A DNA stretch of 18,292 nucleotides from Bog-756 sp050011635. Its GTDB lineage: Bacteria; Actinomycetota; Acidimicrobiia; Acidimicrobiales; RAAP-2. Below the pieces are notes generated by a model. It worked only from the letters and a program-made list of their open reading frames with translations. It was not told the DNA's origin and did not search any database. Location: contig JBEKIU010000071.1 of NCBI GenBank assembly GCA_050011635.1, positions 1-18,292 of the forward strand. Direction: 5' to 3'. The position numbers and the translations under genes are program-made. Positions 1 through 9,749 of the stretch are shown here, in pieces (the first letter of the stretch is position 1; each line of letters starts with the position of its first letter).

Positions 1-1
1 C

Positions 2-22
2 CCATCCCCGGAGACCGAGTAG
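2..22 (+). CDS. Possible 3' end of rplJ (ribosomal protein L10), partial
   Basis: Reading codons from base 2 gives six sense codons (P-S-P-E-T-E) and a TAG stop at 20-22. Bacterial rplJ almost always lies directly upstream of rplL, and actinobacterial L10 proteins often end in a loose acidic tail, so this could be the last part of L10. Only seven codons are in the window and no conserved L10 residue is visible, so the call rests on gene order and a plausible stop. It could equally be non-coding spacer. Confidence 0.35.
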   Translation, partial: PSPETE

Positions 23-110
23 CACCCGGAACCGGCGGCCCGGACCCCGTTCAGCACCCAAACCGAGACAACCGACCGAACCCAAGACCCTGAAACAAGG
101 AGTTACGACA

Positions 111-506
111 ATGGCAGGCACCCTGACCAAGGACCAGATCCTGGACGGCATCTCCGAGCTGTCCGTCCTCGAGCTGAGCGAGTTGCTCAAGGAATTCGAG
201 GAGCGCTTCGGCGTGACCGCCGCCGCTCCGGTGGCCGTGGCCGCCGCCGCCCCCGCGGCCGGAGGAGCCGACGCCGGTGGGGGCGACGAGGAGAAGACCG
301 AATTCGACGTGATCCTCACCGCCGCGGGCGACAAGAAGATCCAGGTGATCAAGGAGGTGCGCTCTTTGACCAGCCTCGGCCTGAAGGAGGCGAAAGACCT
401 GGTCGACGGTGCTCCCAAGCCCGTTCTGGAGAAGGCCAACAAGGAAGACGCCGAGAAGGCCAAGGCCCAGCTCGAAGGGGCCGGAGCCACCGTCGAGCTC
501 AAGTAG
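111..506 (+). CDS. rplL: 50S ribosomal protein L7/L12
   Basis: L7/L12 is the multicopy stalk protein of the 50S subunit; its dimers sit on L10 and recruit and activate the translational GTPases. The 131-residue product has the usual three parts: an N-terminal dimerisation domain (about 1-35, with SVLELSELLKEFEERFGV), a flexible Ala/Pro/Gly hinge (about 36-58) and the alpha/beta C-terminal factor-binding domain (about 60-131, EEKTEFDVIL then SLGLKEAKDLVDGAPK). Length is at the upper end of the family's usual 120-130. The ATG is preceded by AAGGAG at 97-102 with 8 nt spacing. The EF-G and EF-Tu genes it serves lie further down the same strand. The gene ends 11 nt before a strong hairpin, a place where many bacteria lower transcription so that stalk protein exceeds RNA polymerase. 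Confidence 0.97.
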   Translation: MAGTLTKDQILDGISELSVLELSELLKEFEERFGVTAAAPVAVAAAAPAAGGADAGGGDEEKTEFDVILTAAGDKKIQVIKEVRSLTSLGLKEAKDLVDGAPKPVLEKANKEDAEKAKAQLEGAGATVELK

Positions 507-517
507 CCGGGCCCGGA

Positions 518-549
518 CCCCGGTCGCCGCGCCGTTGCGGTGACCGGGG
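518..549 (+). terminator. Hairpin just after rplL (attenuator candidate)
   Basis: CCCCGGTCGCCGC at 518-530 pairs with GCGGTGACCGGGG at 537-549. This is 13 base pairs with one G-U wobble (526/541) and a 6-nt loop GCCGTT. It begins 11 nt after the rplL stop. No T-run follows, so it is not a classical intrinsic terminator. A partial terminator or an RNA processing site separating rplL from rpoB is likely. Confidence 0.6.
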
Positions 550-573
550 AGCCGGTCGGTCATGGCGGTCCCG

Positions 574-604
574 GACCGGGTTGCGGCTGGTCCGCACCCC
601 GGTC
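574..604 (+). promoter_or_regulatory. Second hairpin in the rplL-rpoB gap
   Basis: GACCGGG (574-580) pairs with CCCGGTC (598-604). Inside, GCGG (583-586) pairs with CCGC (592-595) across a 2x2 internal loop, with a 5-nt apical loop CTGGT. The outer arms repeat those of the preceding hairpin: CCCCGGTC occurs at 518-525 and 597-604, and GACCGGG at 542-548 and 574-580. The two stems could therefore exchange partners. Confidence 0.5.
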
Positions 605-650
605 ACGACAGGGAAGGTGGCGGCATGGGACCCGGAAATCGGCGTGTTCC

Positions 651-679
651 TTGACGACGGACGGCAGGTCTTCTACCGT
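651..679 (+). promoter_or_regulatory. Candidate rpoB promoter 1
   Basis: TTGACG at 651-656 (5 of 6 to the -35 consensus), a 17-nt spacer, then TACCGT at 674-679, which fits the loose TANNNT -10 of actinobacterial housekeeping promoters. Start would be near 686, giving an rpoB leader of about 275 nt. The -10 is weak by itself; the case rests on the good -35 and exact spacing. Confidence 0.35.
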
Positions 680-714
680 GTGCAGGCCTGGATCGGGGAT
701 TCGCGCCCTTGGGC

Positions 715-743
715 TTGTGATTCTGTGCGTGTCCGGTTAGGAT
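715..743 (+). promoter_or_regulatory. Candidate rpoB promoter 2
   Basis: TTGTGA at 715-720 (4 of 6), a 17-nt spacer and TAGGAT at 738-743 (4 of 6, matches TANNNT). The local sequence is less GC-rich than the genes on either side. Start would fall near 750, about 210 nt before rpoB. It lies just downstream of promoter candidate 1, so the pair could be tandem promoters or one of them may be spurious. Confidence 0.38.
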
Positions 744-849
744 AACTGGTTGCCGTGCCTGCTCCTTTTGCCTTCCTCAGTGTTTTGGCTGATTGACGCG
801 CGCCCTGGCGACCCTTTCCGACCGCTCCTGCGGTAGCTGTCGACCCCTC

Positions 850-895
850 AGAAGTCCCCGATATGTCCCGAGAAGTGCCCGAGAAGTTCACCCCG
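850..895 (+). repeat. Degenerate 10-14 nt tandem repeats in the rpoB leader
   Basis: Four consecutive units can be written AGAAGTCCCCG, ATATGTCCCG, AGAAGTGCCCG, AGAAGTTCACCCCG (850-860, 861-870, 871-881, 882-895). Three share AGAAGT and all end in CCCG. The run sits about 70 nt upstream of the rpoB start, inside the likely mRNA leader. It may be chance, a relic of slippage, or a protein-binding array; the sequence does not decide. Confidence 0.35.
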
Positions 896-904
896 AAACG
901 TTGA
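863..904 (+). CDS. Possible 13-residue leader peptide upstream of rpoB
   Basis: ATG at 863, twelve further codons and TGA at 902-904 would encode MSREVPEKFTPKR. A weak Shine-Dalgarno-like AGAAG lies at 850-854 with 8 nt spacing. It falls in the presumed rpoB leader 58 nt before the rpoB start codon, where a translated short frame could influence attenuation or rpoB translation. I recognise no family and no run of regulatory codons. The frame lies inside the degenerate repeats, so it may simply be a chance open frame. Confidence 0.15.
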   Translation: MSREVPEKFTPKR

Positions 905-946
905 TTCACCGCAGTATCCCGTCGTCGCCCCATTCACCATGCAACT

Positions 947-954
947 GGGAGGAG
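947..954 (+). promoter_or_regulatory. Ribosome binding site that fixes the rpoB TTG start
   Basis: GGGAGGAG lies 7 nt upstream of the TTG at 962-964. No ATG or GTG in this frame is suitably placed, and the frame immediately reads into the conserved RpoB start (S-F-A-N-I-D then L-P-D-L-V-A-I-Q). The strong site therefore supports the rare TTG initiator. Confidence 0.75.
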
Positions 955-961
955 TAGGCCG

Positions 962-3900
962 TTGCCTACACGGTCCAACAGCCCGGAACGTTTTTCATTT
1001 GCCAACATCGATGAGGCCCTGCCCTTGCCGGACCTCGTCGCCATCCAGCGTGACTCCTTCCAGTGGTTTCTGGACCGGGGTCTGGCCGAGACGTTCAACG
1101 ACATCAGTCCGATCGAGGATTTCACCGGCCAGCTGAGCCTCGAGCTGGAGTTCGATCCGACCGACCCCGACCTGCGCCCGCCACCGAAGTTCTCGGTCGA
1201 GGAGTGCAAGGAGAAGGACATGACCTACGCCGCGCCCGTCTTCGTGCGGGCCCGGTTCATGAACGCCGGCACCGGCGAGATCAAGGAGCAGACGGTCTTC
1301 ATGGGGGACTTCCCGGTGATGACCGACAAGGGCACCTTCATCGTCAACGGCACCGAGCGGGTCGTGGTGAGCCAGCTGGTCCGTTCACCGGGGGTCATCT
1401 TCCAGCCCGGACGTGACGCCAAAACCGTGTTCACCGGCACCATCCACCCCTACCGCGGGGAGTGGATCGAATTCGATGTCGAGGCCAAGCCGTCGAAGGA
1501 CGTCACCGCCGGCTGTCGCGTGGCCCGCAAGCGTCGGCTCTCGCTCTTCGTCCTGCTTCGCGCCCTCGGCTACGAGGACCAGGCCTTCCTGGAGCGCTTC
1601 GTCCGCCACTTCGACTTCCTCGAGGGGCAGTGGGAGAAGGAGCAGAACCTGGCTCCGTCACGCGAGGAGGCCCTGCTCGAGATCTACAAGCGGGCACGTC
1701 CCGGGGAGCCTCTGTCGGTGGAGGCGGCCCGCCAGTACTTCGAGAACGCCTTCTTCAATCCGAAGCGCTATGACCTCACCCGGGTGGGCCGGTACAAGCT
1801 CAACCGCAAGCTCGGGCCGGAGATCGAGCGGATCGCGGACATCTTCAAGATCGACCTCGAGCGCCCGTCGCCGACCCAGGGTGTGCTCAGCCCGTCGGAG
1901 ATCCTGGCCTCGGCCACCTACATGCTCCACCTGGCCAAGCACATGGCCGACGGCGAATCGACGTACCGGATCGACGATCAGGACCACTTCGCCAACCGCC
2001 GGATCCGCTCGGTGGGCGAGCTCATCCAGAACCAGGTGCGTGTCGGTCTGTCCCGCATGGAGCGGGTGGTCCGCGAGCGCATGACCACCCAGGACGTCGA
2101 GGCCATCACCCCGCAGACCCTGATCAACATCCGGCCGGTGGTGGCCGCGGTCAAGGAGTTCTTCGGTACCAGCCAGCTGAGCCAGTTCATGGACCAGAAC
2201 AACCCGCTGTCCGGGCTGGCCCACAAGCGCCGTCTGTCGGCACTCGGGCCGGGCGGCCTCTCCCGCGAGCGTGCGGGCTTCGAGGTCCGTGACGTGCACA
2301 CCTCCCACTACGGCCGCATGTGCCCGATCGAGACCCCGGAGGGCCCGAACATCGGCCTCATCGGCTCGCTGGCGACGTACGCCCGGGTCAACGAGTACGG
2401 ATTCATCGAGACCCCCTACCGGAAGGTGGTCGACGGCCAGGTGACCAAGGAGATCCTCTACCTGGCCGCCGACGAGGAGGAGGAGCACGTCATCGCCCAG
2501 GCCTCCGCGGCGCTGGACGACGGCGGACGGTTCACCGAGGAGAAGGTGCTCGTGCGACGGGGCCCCCAGGGGACCGGCGTGCGGGTGGGTGCGACGACGA
2601 CGTCGTACGGCACCACCTCGGAGATCGACTTCGTCCCTCCGGCCGAGGTCGACCTGATGGACGTGTCCCCGAAGCAGATCGTGTCGGTGTCCACCGCGCT
2701 GATCCCCTTCGTCGAGCACGACGACGCCAACCGGGCCCTGATGGGCGCCAACATGCAGAAGCAGGCCGTTCCCCTTGTGGTGCCCGAGGCCCCCTACATC
2801 GGCACCGGGGTCGAGGCCCGGGCCGCCCGCGACGCGGGCGACGTTGTCCTGGCCGAAGGTGAGGGAACTGTGGTCGACGTGTCCGGCGACCAGATCACGG
2901 TGGAGTACAAGGCCGGCACCAAGGACCGCAACGGCAACGTGCTGGCCAAGAAGGTCTACCGCCTGGCCAAATTCCGCCGCTCCAACCAGAACACCGCCAT
3001 CAACCAGAAGGTGATCGTCGAGGAGGGGCAGAAGGTCTCGGCCGGTGACGTGCTGGCCGACGGCCCGGCCACCCACAACGGCGAGCTCGCCCTGGGCAAG
3101 AACCTCCTGGTCGCCTTCATGCCCTGGGAGGGATACAACTACGAGGACGCCATCATCCTGTCCGAGCGCCTGGTGAAGGACGACGTGCTCACGTCGATCC
3201 ACATCGAGGAACACGAGGTGGACGCCCGCGACACCAAGCTGGGGGCCGAGGAGATCACGCGGGACATCCCCAACCTGTCCGAGGAGATCCTGGCCGATCT
3301 CGACGAACGTGGCATCATCCGCATCGGGGCCGAAGTGGGCCCGGGCGACGTGCTCGTCGGCAAGGTCACCCCGAAGGGCGAGACCGAGCAGACCCCGGAG
3401 GAGAGACTGTTGCGGGCCATCTTCGGCGAGAAGGCCCGTGAGGTCCGTGACACCTCGTTGAAGGTTCCCCACGGTGAGCAGGGAACGGTCATCGATGTGC
3501 GGGTGTTCTCCCGCGACGATGCCCACGAGCTGCCGCCCGGGGTGGAGCAGCTGGTCCGTGTCTATGTGGCCCAGAAGCGCAAGATCTCCGAGGGTGACAA
3601 GCTGGCCGGCCGCCACGGGAACAAGGGGGTCATCTCGAAGATCCTCCCCATCGAGGACATGCCGTTCCAGGCGGACGGCACCCCGGTCGACATCATCCTC
3701 AACCCGTTGGGGGTGCCCAGCCGGATGAACGTGGGCCAGGTGCTCGAGTCCCATCTGGGCTATGCCGCCCGTTGGGGTTGGGAAGGTGCCGGTGAGGTCG
3801 CCCGCCCGCCGCTGCGAGGCACGGAGACGAAGACCCGCCCCCGCACCAACCCTGCGGTGTGGGTGTCCACGCCCGTCTTCGACGGCGCCCACTGGGACGA

Positions 3901-4536
3901 GGAGGCCGACGCCGGCCGCCACCCGACGATCCAGCAGATCTTCCGCCGCCTCAACCCTGACGGGGTCGACGGCGACGTGCAGGTCACCGACGACGGGAAG
4001 TCGACGCTCTACAACGGCCGCACCGGGGAGAAGTACGACAACCCGATCTCGGTCGGCTACGTCTACATCCTCAAACTCCACCACCTGGTGGACGACAAGA
4101 TCCACGCCCGGTCGACCGGTCCGTACTCCATGATCACCCAGCAGCCCCTGGGTGGGAAGGCCCAGTTCGGTGGGCAGCGCTTCGGCGAGATGGAGGTGTG
4201 GGCCCTCGAGGCCTTCGGCGCCGCCTATGCGCTCCAGGAGCTCCTGACCATCAAGTCGGACGACGTCCTCGGTCGGGTGAAGGTCTATGAGGCCATCGTG
4301 AAGGGCGAGAACATCCCCGAGCCGGGGATACCAGAGAGCTTCAAGGTGCTCATCAAAGAAATGCAGTCGTTGTGCCTCGACGTCGAAGTCCTGGCACCGA
4401 GTGGAGAAGAGATCGAGATGCGAGAGCTTGACGAGGACGTGTTCCGCACGGCCGAGGAGCTCGGTATCGACATCAGCCGGCCCGAACGCGGGTCGGACGA
4501 GGAAGACGCACGCCGCGCCGCGGAAAGGGGCTTCTG

Positions 4537-4537
<1 letters not shown>
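962..4537 (+). CDS. rpoB: DNA-directed RNA polymerase subunit beta
   Basis: RpoB is the second-largest catalytic subunit of RNA polymerase. The 1191-residue product is slightly longer than typical actinobacterial RpoB. The rifampicin-binding cluster is at about 402-428 (GTSQLSQFMDQNNPLSG to HKRRLSAL), with D411, H421 and S426 matching E. coli D516, H526 and S531; the ancestral, drug-sensitive-type residues are present. EGYNYEDA is at 723-730. K880 and K888 in GDKLAGRHGNKGV match catalytic E. coli K1065 and K1073. The conserved C-terminal clamp segment (HHLVDDKIHARSTGPYSM and the GGKAQFGGQRFGEME stretch) begins near 1040. A charged tail (about 1145-1191) ends the protein. The start is TTG with a strong binding site. 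TGA at 4535-4537 overlaps the rpoC ATG by one base, implying coupled translation. Confidence 0.98.
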
Positions 4538-8619
<4,082 letters not shown>

Positions 8620-8668
8620 CGGGACGGGGCGCCGACGGGCCCGCCGGGTCGGACCCGTCGCCGTCCCG
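8620..8668 (+). terminator. Hairpin directly after the rpoC stop
   Basis: CGGGACGG (8620-8627) pairs with CCGTCCCG (8661-8668). Nested inside, GACGGG (8634-8639) pairs with CCCGTC (8654-8659), with 6 unpaired bases on the 5' side and one on the 3' side. The stem starts at the base following TGA. No T-run follows, so a Rho-independent terminator in the strict sense is not shown; partial termination, 3'-end protection or processing are alternatives. Confidence 0.5.
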
Positions 8669-8693
8669 GTATGCTGGTCGGGTCGTCCCGCGC

Positions 8694-8722
8694 TTGCCCG
8701 GCAGGCAGGGATGCCGTAGCAT
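8694..8722 (+). promoter_or_regulatory. Candidate rpsL (str operon) promoter
   Basis: TTGCCC at 8694-8699 (4 of 6), 17-nt spacer, TAGCAT at 8717-8722 (4 of 6, fits TANNNT). It lies between the rpoC-end hairpin and rpsL, in a locally AT-richer patch. The start would be near 8729, about 106 nt before the rpsL GTG. The position is the expected one for an independent str promoter. Confidence 0.42.
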
Positions 8723-8733
8723 TAGTTCTTTGC

Positions 8734-8772
8734 GGCTGCGCGCCGAACGGTAGATCCTACCCGCCCGCAGCC
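8734..8772 (+). promoter_or_regulatory. Two-level hairpin in the rpsL leader
   Basis: GGCTGCG (8734-8740) pairs with CGCAGCC (8766-8772), enclosing an inner stem GGTAG (8749-8753) with CTACC (8757-8761) and a 3-nt loop. If the promoter at 8694-8722 is right, this structure sits about 5 nt from the 5' end of the mRNA. It could serve stability or autogenous control, but no known ribosomal-protein binding motif was recognised. Confidence 0.4.
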
Positions 8773-8834
8773 AGCTGAAGTTCGCCTGACGAAGTCCTGA
8801 AGCATCCCCGCAGTCCACAACGTAGAGGTAACGC

Positions 8835-9206
8835 GTGCCCACGATCTCCCAGCTCGTCCGCAAAGGCCGGGCTACCAAGCCGACCAAGTCGAAGACCCCG
8901 GCCCTCCGGGGTGCACCCCAGCGACGGGGCGTGTGCACCCGCGTCTATACCCATACCCCGAAGAAGCCGAACTCGGCGCTGCGCAAGGTGGCCAGGGTCC
9001 GCCTCACCAGCGGCCTCGAGGTGACCGCCTACATCCCTGGCGAGGGCCACAACCTCCAAGAGCACTCCATCGTGCTCGTCCGTGGCGGCCGGGTGAAGGA
9101 CCTGCCCGGGGTCCGCTACAAGGTGATCCGGGGCACCCTCGACGCATCGGGCGTGCGTGAGCGGAATCAGGCCCGAAGCCGCTACGGCGCCAAGAAGGAG
9201 TCCTGA
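8835..9206 (+). CDS. rpsL: 30S ribosomal protein S12
   Basis: S12 sits at the decoding centre and controls tRNA selection accuracy. The 123-residue product has the expected length and the invariant blocks TPKKPNSALRK (41-51) and GGRVKDLPGVRY (84-95). K43 and K88, the positions changed in streptomycin-resistant mutants, are both lysine, and D89 is the site methylthiolated in some bacteria. The start is GTG, preceded by the modest site AGAGG at 8824-8828 with 6 nt spacing; the frame matches the family N-terminus exactly (MPTISQLVRKGR). It opens the str cluster and is separated from rpsG by one base, with the rpsG binding site inside its own 3' end. Confidence 0.98.
   Translation: MPTISQLVRKGRATKPTKSKTPALRGAPQRRGVCTRVYTHTPKKPNSALRKVARVRLTSGLEVTAYIPGEGHNLQEHSIVLVRGGRVKDLPGVRYKVIRGTLDASGVRERNQARSRYGAKKES
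9193..9200 (+). promoter_or_regulatory. Ribosome binding site that fixes the rpsG GTG start
   Basis: AGAAGGAG lies within the last codons of rpsL and 7 nt upstream of GTG at 9208. The frame is open further upstream (a start at 9157 is possible) but that would add 17 residues absent from the S7 family, so the GTG at 9208 is preferred. Confidence 0.8.
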
Positions 9207-9207
9207 G

Positions 9208-9678
9208 GTGCCCCGCAAAGGTCCTGCCGTCCGCCGTGAGCTCATGCCGGATCCCGTCTACCACTCGGTGCTGGTCACCCAGGTGGTCAACCGGGTGCTG
9301 AGCCGGGGAAAGCGCACCCTGGCCGAGCGCATCGTCTACGACGCCCTGTCCGATGTGGCGGAGAAGTCGGGAAACGACCCGGTGGCCGTCTTGAAGAAGG
9401 CGGTGGAGAACACCCGCCCCGAGCTGGAGGTCCGCAGCCGTCGGGTCGGCGGCGCCACCTACCAGGTGCCCGTCGAGGTCCGGCCCCGCCGGGCCACGAC
9501 GCTGTCCATCCGTTGGCTGGTCGGGTATTCCCAGCAGCGGCGCGAGAAGACCATGGCCGAGCGCCTGTCCAGCGAGATCCGCGACGCGGCCAACGGCATC
9601 GGCGCCGCGGCGAAGCGCCGCGAAGACCTGCACAAGATGGCCGAGTCCAACAAGGCCTTCGCCCACTACCGCTGGTAG
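9208..9678 (+). CDS. rpsG: 30S ribosomal protein S7
   Basis: S7 is the primary assembly protein of the 30S head and contacts the E-site tRNA. From GTG at 9208 the product has 156 residues, the standard length, beginning MPRKGPAVRREL as in the family. Conserved segments seen are the central GGATYQVPVEVRPRRATTLS with RWLVGYSQQR and the C-terminal helix ending NKAFAHYRW, which reaches the decoding region. The gene starts one base after rpsL ends, so the two are probably translationally coupled. In E. coli S7 represses the str mRNA by binding the rpsL-rpsG spacer; here that spacer is a single base, so that exact mechanism is unlikely. Confidence 0.97.
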   Translation: MPRKGPAVRRELMPDPVYHSVLVTQVVNRVLSRGKRTLAERIVYDALSDVAEKSGNDPVAVLKKAVENTRPELEVRSRRVGGATYQVPVEVRPRRATTLSIRWLVGYSQQRREKTMAERLSSEIRDAANGIGAAAKRREDLHKMAESNKAFAHYRW

Positions 9679-9682
9679 GGAA

Positions 9683-9713
9683 GGGCCCACGAGGCCCCCG
9701 CTCCGGCAGCGGG
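9683..9713 (+). promoter_or_regulatory. Overlapping small hairpins in the rpsG-fusA spacer
   Basis: GGGCC (9683-9687) can pair with GGCCC (9693-9697), and CCCGCT (9697-9702) with AGCGGG (9708-9713); the two share base 9697. They begin 5 nt after the rpsG stop. No T-run follows. They could mark a processing point between rpsG and fusA; significance is uncertain. Confidence 0.3.
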
Positions 9714-9749
9714 CACGACCGACAAGTACTACCCGAGAGCTGATCAATC

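Larger units (their letters stand above)
507..961 (+). other. rplL-rpoB intergenic leader region
   Basis: These 455 bases carry no convincing full-length gene. From left to right I see two GC-rich hairpins (518-549 and 574-604) with interchangeable arms, two promoter candidates (651-679 and 715-743), a run of degenerate 11-nt repeats (850-895), a possible 13-codon leader peptide (863-904) and the rpoB ribosome binding site (947-954). In E. coli the equivalent gap holds an attenuator and an RNase III site, and several actinobacteria have a dedicated rpoB promoter. A mixed attenuator-plus-promoter region is the natural reading here, but that is inference. Confidence 0.7.

Noticed and set aside
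540..933. Open frames on both strands in the rplL-rpoB gap (66 and 86 codons)
   Set aside because: No ribosome binding site, arginine/glycine-rich random-looking products, and overlap with promoter and hairpin candidates.
2159..2242. Possible rifampicin-resistance substitutions in RpoB
   Set aside because: D411, H421 and S426 are the ancestral residues at the main resistance positions. The only differences from E. coli (T403, G418, L419, A420, L425) look like lineage variation.
1658..4105. Long minus-strand open frame opposite rpoB (815 codons)
   Set aside because: It mirrors the codon structure of rpoB in very GC-rich DNA, where antisense frames stay open by composition. The translation is low-complexity (D, V, L, G, H rich), matches no family I know, and lacks a binding site.
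8959..9101. Possible streptomycin-resistance substitutions in S12
   Set aside because: K43 and K88 are both lysine, the sensitive-type state.
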